This document shows positions 46,458-54,374 of a stretch of 64,000 nucleotides of DNA, piece after piece; within the stretch, counting starts at the first letter, position 1; each line of letters opens with the position of its first letter. The position numbers were made by a program, and so were the translations under genes. The stretch comes from Paraburkholderia sp. CNPSo 3274 (GTDB lineage: Bacteria > Pseudomonadota > Gammaproteobacteria > Burkholderiales > Burkholderiaceae): positions 1 to 64,000 of the forward strand of contig NZ_JAMBPR010000011.1 of assembly GCF_024206475.1 (NCBI RefSeq). The letters are read 5' to 3'. Below the pieces are notes generated by a model. The model was given only the letters and a program-made list of their open reading frames with translations, did not search any database and was not told the origin of the DNA.

Positions 46458-47285
46458 TTAGCGCTTGTATGCCTGCAGGCCCGGCTTGATGCTCTTGTCG
46501 TCGAGGAACTGCTTGAGGCCCTGCTCGCGGCCGCCTTCCTTATCGCGATGGTTGGCCTGGTCGAGCTTCGCGTAGAGATAGTCCTCGTTCTGCTCCCACG
46601 TCAGTTCGCGCGAACGCTTGAAACCATGCTTCGCGTTGCGCAGCACGACCGGGTTCTTGTCGAGCAGTTTCGCGGCGAGCGCGAGCGTTTCCTCGCGCAA
46701 TTGCGCGAGCGGTACGCTCTTGTTGACGAGCCCCATTTTCGCGGCCTGCTGGCCCGTGAACGTATCGCCCGTCATGATGTAGTAAAGCGCCTCGCGGTGG
46801 CCCACGGTATCCGCCATCGCCTTGCTCACGAGGTTGCCCGGCGGAATGCCCCAGTTGATTTCCGAAAGACCGAACGTGGCTTCGTCCGCGGCAATCGCGA
46901 GATCGCACGCCACGAGCGGCGAGAAGCCGCCGCCGAAACACCAGCCGTTCACCATCGCGATGGTCGGCTTCGAATACATGCGCAGCAGTTGCCATTGCCA
47001 GCGGCTTGCGTCGCGGCGAATGCGCTCCTGCAGCACGTCGGGTCCCGCATCGACTTCGCGGAAGTATTCCTTCAGGTCCATGCCGGCCGTCCACGCCGAA
47101 CCTTCGCCGGTCAGCACGAGCACTTGCGCCTCGGCGTCGAGCTCGAGCGTTTCGAGCACGTCGATCATCTCCTTGTTGAGCGTCGGGCTCATGGCGTTGC
47201 GCTTGTCGGGCCGGTTCAACGTCACCCAGGCGATGCCACCCGCAACCGCAACCTTGACCGTTTTCCAGCGACCTTCGTAGCTCAT
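46458..47285 (-). CDS. ech: Feruloyl-CoA hydratase/lyase
   Basis: The 275-residue crotonase-fold enzyme adds water to feruloyl-CoA and splits the product into vanillin and acetyl-CoA. Ser122, Glu142 and Tyr238 match the catalytic Ser123, Glu143 and Tyr239 of Pseudomonas HCHL with an offset of one. The oxyanion region NGWCFGGGFSPLVACDLAI and the start SYEGRWKTVKV are family-specific. It is the first gene of the leftward ferulate operon, with a MarR gene divergent from it and a palindrome between them. Confidence 0.95.
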   Translation of the reverse strand: MSYEGRWKTVKVAVAGGIAWVTLNRPDKRNAMSPTLNKEMIDVLETLELDAEAQVLVLTGEGSAWTAGMDLKEYFREVDAGPDVLQERIRRDASRWQWQLLRMYSKPTIAMVNGWCFGGGFSPLVACDLAIAADEATFGLSEINWGIPPGNLVSKAMADTVGHREALYYIMTGDTFTGQQAAKMGLVNKSVPLAQLREETLALAAKLLDKNPVVLRNAKHGFKRSRELTWEQNEDYLYAKLDQANHRDKEGGREQGLKQFLDDKSIKPGLQAYKR

Positions 47286-47334
47286 TCTCTATCTCCGTAG
47301 ACACTGCCGCACTCGCGGCTTGAAATCAATTTAC

Positions 47335-47351
47335 TATCAGGCTACCTGATA
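47335..47351. promoter_or_regulatory. Candidate MarR operator in the ech promoter
   Basis: TATCAGGCTACCTGATA is a perfect inverted repeat with 7-bp arms and a 3-bp centre. It is flanked by TTTAC and GTAAA, which extend the symmetry with one base offset. It lies 50 bp from ech and 46 bp from the MarR gene, so one dimer could control both. Confidence 0.65.
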
Positions 47352-47396
47352 TGTAAAGTAGAATATGATCTCGTCGGTACAAACCCGTAAAACGCG

Positions 47397-47894
47397 ATGA
47401 CCCAGAAAACCTCCCCCGCCGCGCCGCGCGCCCGAGTCGCGCAGCAGTCCGCCGAGGGCGGCCCGCACACCGTGCCGCCCATGCGCCTGAGCTACCTGAT
47501 CGGCCAGCTCGACCGCGTCGTTTCCCGCCGCCTGACCGAAGCGCTCGCGCGCCACGGGCTCACGCTGCCGCAATACACCGCGCTTTCCGTGCTGCGCGCG
47601 CGCGGCCGCTCGTCCAATGCGCAACTCGCGGAGCGCTCGTTCATCACGCCGCAGGCAGCCAACGAAGTCGTGAAGACGATGGAGGCGAACGGCTGGGTCA
47701 TGCGCGAAGCCGACCCGATGAACCGCCGAGTGGTGCTGCTTTCGCTCACTGAAGCCGGCAACGCGCTGCTGGGCGAATGCGACACCGCGGCCGATCACGT
47801 GGAAGGCGCGATGCTCGACGATATGGATGCCGAAACAGCCGGAAAACTCCACGCGCTGCTGCATGCCTGCGTGCGCAATCTGCGCGCCGCTTGA
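47397..47894 (+). CDS. MarR-family regulator of the ferulate genes
   Basis: The 165-residue winged-helix protein is of the MarR type: MRLSYLIGQLDRVVSRRLTEAL, LTLPQYTALSVLRAR, recognition helix ITPQAANEVVKTMEANGWV and the wing DPMNRRVVLLSLTEAG. Regulators of this kind (FerR/FerC) repress ferulate genes and are released by feruloyl-CoA. The gene is divergent from ech, with the palindrome at 47335-47351 between them, so the same role is likely here. It precedes the amidohydrolase gene. Confidence 0.88.
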   Translation: MTQKTSPAAPRARVAQQSAEGGPHTVPPMRLSYLIGQLDRVVSRRLTEALARHGLTLPQYTALSVLRARGRSSNAQLAERSFITPQAANEVVKTMEANGWVMREADPMNRRVVLLSLTEAGNALLGECDTAADHVEGAMLDDMDAETAGKLHALLHACVRNLRAA

Positions 47895-47932
47895 GCGGGC
47901 ACGCAGCGCATAACAAGAAGGAGGAGACACCC

Positions 47933-48817
47933 TTGAACATCGACCAGCTCGTTGCCATCGACACGCACGTCCACGCCGAAGTGTCGTGCTGCCAGCAGCC
48001 CGACCTCTTCGCGAAGGAATTCGACGAGGCCGCCGACAAGTATTTCGGCACCGTGCTAAAGCTTGGCCGCCGCCCGACGATTCCGGAAACGATCGAGCAC
48101 TACCGCGAGCGCAACATCGGCTTCGTGATGTTCACGGTGGATTGCGAGGCAAATATCGGGCGGCGCCGCATCGACAACGAAGAGATCGCCGCGTTCGCGC
48201 AGCAAAACGCCGACATCATGATCGCGTTCGCCAGCATCGACCCGCACAAGGGCAAGTTCGGCGCGCGCGAGGCGCGGCGGCTGATCGAGGAGCATGGCGT
48301 GCGCGGCTTCAAGTTTCACCCCACCATGCAGGGCTTTTTCGCCAACGACCGGCTGGCTTACCCGCTATACGAAGTGATTGCCGAATATGGCCTGCCCGCG
48401 GTGTTTCATAGCGGCCACTCGGGGATGGGTTCCGGCATGCGCGGCGGCGGCGGGTTGCGTCTGAAGTATTCGGAGCCGATCTATCTCGACGATGTGGCCG
48501 CCGATTTCCCCGACATGAAGATCGTGATCGCGCATCCCTCCTGGCCGTGGCAGGAGCAGGCGCTTTCCATCGCGCTGCACAAGCCCAACGTTTATATCGA
48601 CCTGTCGGGCTGGTCGCCGAAATACTTCTCGCCGGAACTGGTGAAGTACGCGAATACGCTCTTGCGCGAGCGGGTGCTGTTCGCTTCCGACTTTCCCTTG
48701 ATCCGTCCGGATCGCTGGCTCGCGGATTTCGATACGCTCGACATCAAGCCGGAAGTGCGCCCGTTGATCCTCAAGGAGAATGCCGTACGGCTGCTGGATC
48801 TCGCCGCGAAAACCTGA
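47933..48817 (+). CDS. Amidohydrolase (PF04909 type) linked to ferulate genes
   Basis: The 294-residue TIM-barrel protein belongs to the amidohydrolase-2 family of metal-dependent decarboxylases and hydrolases. Metal ligands are visible as His12 and His14 (DTHVHAE), the His of FKFHPTMQG and VFHSGHSG, IAHPSWPW and the Asp of LFASDFPL. Relatives act on resorcylate, 5-carboxyvanillate or similar aromatic acids, so a role in breaking down methoxylated aromatics is plausible but not proven. It starts at TTG 47933 after a strong AAGGAGGAG, 38 bp behind the MarR gene, and is likely co-transcribed with it. Confidence 0.75.
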   Translation: MNIDQLVAIDTHVHAEVSCCQQPDLFAKEFDEAADKYFGTVLKLGRRPTIPETIEHYRERNIGFVMFTVDCEANIGRRRIDNEEIAAFAQQNADIMIAFASIDPHKGKFGAREARRLIEEHGVRGFKFHPTMQGFFANDRLAYPLYEVIAEYGLPAVFHSGHSGMGSGMRGGGGLRLKYSEPIYLDDVAADFPDMKIVIAHPSWPWQEQALSIALHKPNVYIDLSGWSPKYFSPELVKYANTLLRERVLFASDFPLIRPDRWLADFDTLDIKPEVRPLILKENAVRLLDLAAKT

Positions 48818-48841
48818 AGAAAGCGGCACGCCTGGCGAGGA

Positions 48842-49990
48842 TCACGCAGGTCTTTCGACCGCCGGGACGTGTTCGCCCGGCGCCTTCTCGCGCTTGACGG
48901 CGTACATCGCGAGATCGGCGCGGCGCAAGACCTGATCGACGTCCAGGTCGTCCGCCGCGACCATCGTGAAGCCCACGCTCGCCCCAACGCTCACCAGCAG
49001 CCCCGGCGCAAGCTCGAACGGCCGCTCGATCGCTTCGGTCACGAGGCTGGCCCATTCGCGCGGCGCCCGGTCCACCTGAGGATCGACGATGACGAATTCG
49101 TCGCCGCCCATGCGGGCCACCCATGCGCCCGTGCTGGCAAGCATGCGCAGACGGCTCGCGACCTGCACGAGCAGCATGTCGCCGGCCTTGTGGCCGTGCG
49201 CGTCGTTGACCGACTTAAAACCGTCGAGATCGACGAAGAACACTGTCATGCCCGCCTTGATGGGCGAGGCGCTCGCGGGTCCGGCCGCGCTGAACAGGCC
49301 ATCGCGGTTCAGGAGTCCCGTGAGGGCGTCATGGCGCGCGCGATGGCTGTTTTCCCGTTCGGCCTTCATCGTCGAGATGAGCATGGCGTTCAGGTGGCGC
49401 GCGGCGGCGCTCATGGCGAACAGATAGAAGGGAATTTGCAGGAGCGAGAGCAAGAGAACCGGCTCGCCGCCCAGCAGCGCGCCAATGCAGCACGGGCCGA
49501 GCGAAAGGCAGATCATGACCGCCACCAGTCGCGGCGCCGCAAAATTGCGGAAGCAGATCCCGCCCACCATGGCTGCGGCGGAGAGAAAGGCGAGCGTAGC
49601 GGATACCCAGTCGCGGCTCATGGCGCTGACGAGCGCGCCATAGCCGACCGTCGCGCCCCACAACGGCGCGAGAAGAATATAAAAGTCGGTAGGCGTGCTC
49701 TTGCCTTCCCTTGCGCGGCGGCGCGACAGGGTGAGCGTGGCGAGGCGCACCACGCAGACGACGATTTCGGCGATGAGCCAAAACTTGAACGGCAACGTCC
49801 CGTGCCGGCGAGCGAGCACCCACGCCACGGCGACGGTATTGGATACGCCGCCGAAGAAGATCGGCAACGTTCCGAACAGGGTGCCGACAAGGGCGACACG
49901 TATTTCGTGCGGCGTGTCCTGTCCGGGTTCGGTCAACCAACGGGCCAGCTTGCCGCGCGGCAAAGAGTAGATTTCGTTGCGGGAGCTCAC
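48842..49990 (-). CDS. Membrane diguanylate cyclase
   Basis: The protein (about 382 residues from the GTG at 49990) has five or six hydrophobic helices in residues 35-190. A GGDEF domain follows, with DALTGLLNRDGLF, FVDLDGFKSVND and MGGDEFVIV. The active-site GGDEF is intact, but the inhibitory RxxD site five residues before it is replaced by STGA, so product feedback is unlikely. No periplasmic sensor domain is present; the signal may be sensed within the membrane. It is convergent with the amidohydrolase gene. The start is uncertain because the open frame continues upstream. The 298 bp before it (49991-50288) show no gene. Confidence 0.83.
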   Translation of the reverse strand: MSSRNEIYSLPRGKLARWLTEPGQDTPHEIRVALVGTLFGTLPIFFGGVSNTVAVAWVLARRHGTLPFKFWLIAEIVVCVVRLATLTLSRRRAREGKSTPTDFYILLAPLWGATVGYGALVSAMSRDWVSATLAFLSAAAMVGGICFRNFAAPRLVAVMICLSLGPCCIGALLGGEPVLLLSLLQIPFYLFAMSAAARHLNAMLISTMKAERENSHRARHDALTGLLNRDGLFSAAGPASASPIKAGMTVFFVDLDGFKSVNDAHGHKAGDMLLVQVASRLRMLASTGAWVARMGGDEFVIVDPQVDRAPREWASLVTEAIERPFELAPGLLVSVGASVGFTMVAADDLDVDQVLRRADLAMYAVKREKAPGEHVPAVERPA

Positions 49991-50288
49991 ATGCGTCACC
50001 GTCGGTCGTACCGCGCGCCAGACGGTTTCGCGTCTCGCGCCCTGTAAAGTCCGGGTCGTACGGCCGTGCGAGAGCAACGGGCGCCGCCGCCCCAATGCGA
50101 TAACGGCAGGCTGTAAGGAAAACTTTAGGCAGGCGACGGGTGGGAAGTCATTGGTTGCGCTAGCAACCAATCGACGATATTGGCGTGCGCTTTGTGCGAT
50201 TCACATCAAGCGAAGCACGATTCTTTGGAGGAGCGCTTGCAGGTCGCGTCGCGTGTCCGATCGCAACGCACCGTTTTTTAGGGCCGGG

Positions 50289-50861
50289 TTAGAGCGTTCG
50301 CAACGCCGCGCCATCGAGCACATAACGTGCAAACAGAAAATCGCGAATGCCGGTGACCGCATCGCCGCCAAAATCGAGCGCCACGAAATACGCCGGGCCG
50401 CCAGCCGGATCGTTGCGGTCGAACACCACCATGACGGGCCGCCCATCCACCCATGCCGCTTCGAAGCGCCACTGCTCGGCAAGTTTCACCGCGCAACGCT
50501 GGGGCGGCGCAAGACGCATGAATGTATGCAAACTCGCTGCCGCGATCTCGCGATCCTGCTCCACGTCGCCCGGAGCCGCGATGGTCTCGTCGATCTCCAG
50601 CAGTTGAGCCGTGCCATGGCGCGCGTGCCGGCGCAGGAAATCCATCGCGGCGTTATGCGCGATGCGGAAAAGCCACGCCTCCACATTCGCAATCCCGCCG
50701 GCGGTGGAACGCGCTTCATAGGCGTTGAGCAGCGTGTCCTGCACCACGTCCTCGCCGTCAATGACCGAACCCGTCATCCTCGCGCAATAGCGGTGCAGTC
50801 TTGGCCGCAGGGTGCCAAGCAGACTTTCGAAGGCTTCGAGGTTCGTGGGCATGCCCGGCAT
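50289..50861 (-). CDS. ECF sigma factor gene with internal deletion (region 4 lost)
   Basis: The 190-residue frame starts as a normal ECF-type sigma factor: RLHRYCARMTG, IDGEDVVQDTLLNAYEA and NVEAWLFRIAHNAAMDFLRR (region 2). After residues reading APPQRCAVKLAEQ it jumps directly into a SnoaL-like C-terminal domain (WRFEAAWVDGRP, VMVVFDRNDP, IRDFLFARYVLDG). Intact relatives have about 130 residues between these points, including sigma region 4 with its helix-turn-helix and the first half of the SnoaL domain. The deletion is in frame, so a protein could be made, but it cannot read a -35 element. It lies 27 bp behind an SDR gene. Confidence 0.7.
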   Translation of the reverse strand: MPGMPTNLEAFESLLGTLRPRLHRYCARMTGSVIDGEDVVQDTLLNAYEARSTAGGIANVEAWLFRIAHNAAMDFLRRHARHGTAQLLEIDETIAAPGDVEQDREIAAASLHTFMRLAPPQRCAVKLAEQWRFEAAWVDGRPVMVVFDRNDPAGGPAYFVALDFGGDAVTGIRDFLFARYVLDGAALRTL

Positions 50862-50888
50862 GAAAGCGCTCCTGGTCGTTGGTGGCGG

Positions 50889-51665
50889 CTAAGCGTCCAG
50901 CGGTGCGATCGGGGTATCGCGCCGGAACCCGTAGGCTACGCCATCGGCGTAGCGCGGATCGGTCAGGAGCGTGGCGACGTCCTCGCCATATTGTTCCGGC
51001 CGAAGTGGCGCGCCGTAGCGCGCCAGATGATCTTCGACGGTCGTGCCCGCCCGCCCGGCGTATGCCGCCGCCACCGCGCGCCCGAGGCCGGTGACGCCCA
51101 CGAGTTGAAGCGGCAACAACACCTGGAAAAGCAGGCCGAGTTCGCGTGTGCGCGCAACGCTATTCGCGTTGTGCGCCATCAGCCAGATCATGCGCTTGGC
51201 GCCCACATAGCCGCCCGAAAGGCGCATCGCCTCAGCGCGGATGGCCGGCAACGAAAGCACCAGCGCCGCGCCGCTCGAAGCGAGCAGCACGCGGCCGCCT
51301 TTGGGCATCGGCGCCTTCAATGCGGCCTGGACACCGTGAAGCGTGGCTTTGACGTCGTTGTTCCACACGATGGAGTAGCTTTCGAAGGTCTGTTCTTCGA
51401 TCGACCCCATCCACGGCGTCGCCCCGGCATTGAGTACGAGCACCTTGGGGCGCAGGTCCGCGACGAGGCGGTCCATTAACGCCGCGTCCGTCGCGTCGCC
51501 TTGTATGCCTTTCGCGCCCAACTGCTCGACAGCGGCGAGGCTCTGGCTATCTCGCGCCAGAACGGTCACTTTCGCTTGCCTTCGAAGCAACGCCTCCACC
51601 ATGGCAAGCCCCAATCCCCGGCTTCCCCCGGTAATCAGCACCGTTTGATCTTGAATCGTCTCCAT
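50889..51665 (-). CDS. Short-chain dehydrogenase upstream of the sigma factor
   Basis: The 258-residue SDR has the cofactor motif TGGSRGLGLAM, VLNAGATPW and a possible catalytic Tyr/Lys in GGYVGAKRM. The Ser partner would be in LLASSGAAL. The stretch GDATDAALMDRLVADLRP is less typical. ECF sigma factors with SnoaL domains are commonly co-transcribed with oxidoreductases of this kind, and that arrangement is seen here (SDR first, sigma second, 27 bp apart). The substrate is unknown. The 160 bp between its start and the next gene hold only promoter-like sequence. Confidence 0.8.
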   Translation of the reverse strand: METIQDQTVLITGGSRGLGLAMVEALLRRQAKVTVLARDSQSLAAVEQLGAKGIQGDATDAALMDRLVADLRPKVLVLNAGATPWMGSIEEQTFESYSIVWNNDVKATLHGVQAALKAPMPKGGRVLLASSGAALVLSLPAIRAEAMRLSGGYVGAKRMIWLMAHNANSVARTRELGLLFQVLLPLQLVGVTGLGRAVAAAYAGRAGTTVEDHLARYGAPLRPEQYGEDVATLLTDPRYADGVAYGFRRDTPIAPLDA

Positions 51666-51825
51666 CCTGCCCTCCTGTCTGGTCGAAGCCGTCGCGCTCT
51701 GCGACCGGCATGCTAGAGACGGATGGGGATGTGAAAACGGATCGGTACGCTCAAAAAATCTTCGAGTCCGGGGAACGATCGATACCGGAAACGCGCGCGA
51801 AAGCGGGCGTCCCGCAGCGAAGCCG

Positions 51826-52452
51826 CTAACGGGCGACGATGACCGTCATCTCGGATTCGTACTTGATCCGCACGTGGCTATGGTGCTTGAGGTTCTGCAT
51901 CACCTCGATCAGGTCCGGGCGGCTAACCCGAATGGAACGGGCAGTGCCGGACTTGTCCACGACGGTCAAGAGGTTGAGCTTGCGGTCGACGCCAGTGACT
52001 TGCGCCACGCCGCTGAAGACCCGGAGCACCTGGAAGTTTTCCTGGTCGGCGCCGGAGGAATGCTGGGTCACCTTTGCCGTGTGGTTCAGGCGCGTGACCG
52101 CCGCGCCCTCGGCGGGCGTCAATTCGGTGACGTACGGCTCCATATAGTGGGTTGTCAGCTTGTCGCCAACTTTGACGACATTGAGCACGTCGCGATGATC
52201 TTTCACACTGAAGCTCAGGTCGTCGCGACCCGGCACGGTCACGACGATGAGTGCATTCTTCTGATCGATCAAACTGATGGTGCCGCTTTCCGTGTCGACG
52301 GATGCCCCGGCTGGCACGGCTTCCGAGGCGGCGGAGGCGTCCTGGTCAGCCGCGCGGCATATGGGCGCCGAGGCGGCAAAGAAGCCGCAGGCCGCGACCG
52401 AGAGCGCGAGGCAGCGCGCGAACGCAATGCACGTATTCGACCGATAGAGCAT
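51826..52452 (-). CDS. Secreted protein of unknown function
   Basis: The 208-residue product has a signal peptide (FARCLALSVAACGFFAASAPICRA) followed by a beta-rich mature part. Phrases such as TISLIDQKNALIVVTVPG, VSVKD-like segments, VGDKLTTHYMEPYV and AQVTGVDRKLNLLTVVDKSG look like two copies of a small beta-barrel seen in several periplasmic copper or OB-like proteins of Burkholderia. No catalytic residues stand out. The ATG at 52452 has AAGGGGA upstream. It is monocistronic; the 185 bp to the next gene are non-coding. Confidence 0.65.
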   Translation of the reverse strand: MLYRSNTCIAFARCLALSVAACGFFAASAPICRAADQDASAASEAVPAGASVDTESGTISLIDQKNALIVVTVPGRDDLSFSVKDHRDVLNVVKVGDKLTTHYMEPYVTELTPAEGAAVTRLNHTAKVTQHSSGADQENFQVLRVFSGVAQVTGVDRKLNLLTVVDKSGTARSIRVSRPDLIEVMQNLKHHSHVRIKYESEMTVIVAR

Positions 52453-52637
52453 GGTAGTCCCCTTGAAACGATCAGGTGCCACGCTTGTTGCGCCGGTCTG
52501 GGACCATGGCGTGTGCTCTCCGAGCCTAACACTGCAGGACGCCCCGACCATCGGACTTTGGTCGTATAGGGTCCTATGCGGCCGATACGGTCGGAACAGC
52601 CGCGCGTCGCGCTTGCCGTCCCGTCGATCAAGGCTGC

Positions 52638-53522
52638 TTAACGCGCGAAGGCCGCTGCGCAGCGTGCCGGTGCCTGCCCCGGCACTGGCGAGCGAAACGA
52701 GAACAAGCCGCCCGCTAGCGGCTGTTTCTCGCGCTCGGCTGCCGTGAGTCCCTTCCACGCGGTGGAAACGTAAGCGGTCTTCAGATCGTCCCCGCCGAAC
52801 GCGAGCTTCGTGATGTTCGCGCACGGAAACGCGATCCGACCGGCCAGTTCACCCTCAGGCGAATAGCGGTCGATGCGCCAGCCACCGAATAGGGCGACCC
52901 ACACGTAGCCCTCGGCGTCCACCGCCATGCCGTCCGGGTGCCCGTCGCCGGATATTGCAGTGAAGACGCGCTTGCGCGACAGCGCGCCGTCAATCGCTAC
53001 GTCGAACGCATACACGACGCGACGCATCGTGTCGTTGTGATAGAGCGTGCGGCCGTCCGGACTCATGGCCGGGCCGTTGGTAATCACGTAGCCGCTGTCC
53101 TGTACGCTCAACACCCCGCCTGCGTCCACGCGATACAGCGTGCCGCTCGGCGCTTGCTCGCCATCGTCCATCGAACCGAACCACAGGCGTCCTCGCGCGT
53201 CGGCGAAACCGTCGTTGAGGCGATTGCCCGGCAAATGCGGCTCGACATCCATCAGCTTGTCGAATTCCCCGCTCACGGCGTCGAAACGATACAGGCCGTC
53301 AGGCAGGCCGCACACGAAAACCCGATCGCCGAGCGGCGCGATAAAGCCGACCTGGTCGGGCGCGTACCACGTCGTGCGCTCACCGGTCGCGACCACCAGG
53401 CGATGAATCCGGCGGCCCTTGATATCGACGAAATAGACCGCGTTTTCCGCGGCCTGCCACAGCGGCCCTTCGGCAAGCTCTGCGCCGATCGGCCATACGC
53501 ACACGGGAACCGGCATCGTCAT
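52638..53522 (-). CDS. SMP-30 lactonase, probable xylonolactonase
   Basis: The 294-residue beta-propeller belongs to the SMP-30/gluconolactonase/regucalcin family and resembles Caulobacter XylC. It has CVWPIGAELAEGPLW, VYFVDIKGRRIHR, NRLNDGFADARGRLWFG and TNGPAMSPDGRTLYHNDT. The metal ligands of the family (Glu in AEGPLW, Asn in NRLND and TNGP, Asp in PDG) are present. It would hydrolyse the sugar lactone made by the upstream dehydrogenase. Its ATG overlaps the stop of that gene by four bases (ATGA), so the two are translationally coupled. Confidence 0.85.
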   Translation of the reverse strand: MTMPVPVCVWPIGAELAEGPLWQAAENAVYFVDIKGRRIHRLVVATGERTTWYAPDQVGFIAPLGDRVFVCGLPDGLYRFDAVSGEFDKLMDVEPHLPGNRLNDGFADARGRLWFGSMDDGEQAPSGTLYRVDAGGVLSVQDSGYVITNGPAMSPDGRTLYHNDTMRRVVYAFDVAIDGALSRKRVFTAISGDGHPDGMAVDAEGYVWVALFGGWRIDRYSPEGELAGRIAFPCANITKLAFGGDDLKTAYVSTAWKGLTAAEREKQPLAGGLFSFRSPVPGQAPARCAAAFAR

Positions 53523-54286
53523 TCTCCGTACCATCCCGCGTCGACGAAGTAATCGCGCCCGGAGCAGCGCGAGGCGTCGTCGGATGCGAGGAACAAGGCC
53601 ATGCGCGCGACGTGCTCGGGCTCGATGCGCAGTGGCAGACACTGACCCGCGACGACCTTCGCCTCGCTCTCCGGCGTTTGCCACAGGTTCATCTGCCGCG
53701 GCGTTTTCACGGCGCCCGGGATGATGCAGTTCACGCGAATGCCCGCGGCGCCCAGATCGCGCGCGAGGCCACGCGTCAGACCTTCAATGCCGGCCTTCGC
53801 GGTCAGGTAGATCGGCAGGTTCGGCAAGGCGACGTGCCACGACACCGAACCGAAGTTCAGAATCACGCCGCGCCCCGTCTGGCGCATGCCCCTCGCGGCG
53901 GCCTGCGCGCAGAAGAACTGGTGGCGCAGGTTCACGGCGATACGCTGGTCCCAGTAGCTCGCGGTCAGCTCGCCAATATCATGGCGGTCGTCGTTGCCCG
54001 CGTTGTTCACGAGCACGTCGATCGGGCCGGCGACATCGACAATCGACGCGAACACGCTTTCGATCGCCTCCACGCTGCACAGGTCGCAGCGCTTGAACAA
54101 CGGCAGATGCTTCGCATGACGAAGCGTTTCTTGAAGAGCGAGCGAATCGTGTTCGGCCACGTCGAGGAAGAACACGCGCGCGCCCTGCTGCGCGAATGCC
54201 TCGACGACCGCGGCGCCAATCCCGCTACCGCCGCCGGTGATAACGACGGTTTTGTCCGCCAGGCTCGGATAGATTGCGTACGACAT
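53519..54286 (-). CDS. SDR sugar dehydrogenase, D-xylose 1-dehydrogenase type
   Basis: The 255-residue SDR is very like the NAD-dependent D-xylose 1-dehydrogenase of Caulobacter. It starts SYAIYPSLADKTVVITGGGSG and has DVLVNNAGNDDRHDIG, catalytic Ser and Tyr/Lys in NFGSVSWH and YLTAK, and DDASRCSGRDYFVDAGWYGE at the end. It would oxidise D-xylose, or a related aldose, to the lactone. It is placed between the glycosidase and the lactonase gene, both in the same direction. The ATG at 54286 fits the family start. Confidence 0.85.
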   Translation of the reverse strand: MSYAIYPSLADKTVVITGGGSGIGAAVVEAFAQQGARVFFLDVAEHDSLALQETLRHAKHLPLFKRCDLCSVEAIESVFASIVDVAGPIDVLVNNAGNDDRHDIGELTASYWDQRIAVNLRHQFFCAQAAARGMRQTGRGVILNFGSVSWHVALPNLPIYLTAKAGIEGLTRGLARDLGAAGIRVNCIIPGAVKTPRQMNLWQTPESEAKVVAGQCLPLRIEPEHVARMALFLASDDASRCSGRDYFVDAGWYGE

Positions 54287-54374
54287 CAGATATTCCAGTG
54301 TTGACTTGTCAGAACCCAAACAGGGCGGCGAGCCGCAGATAGCTCGCCGCCCTGACCTGCCGCATGTCTTGCCC

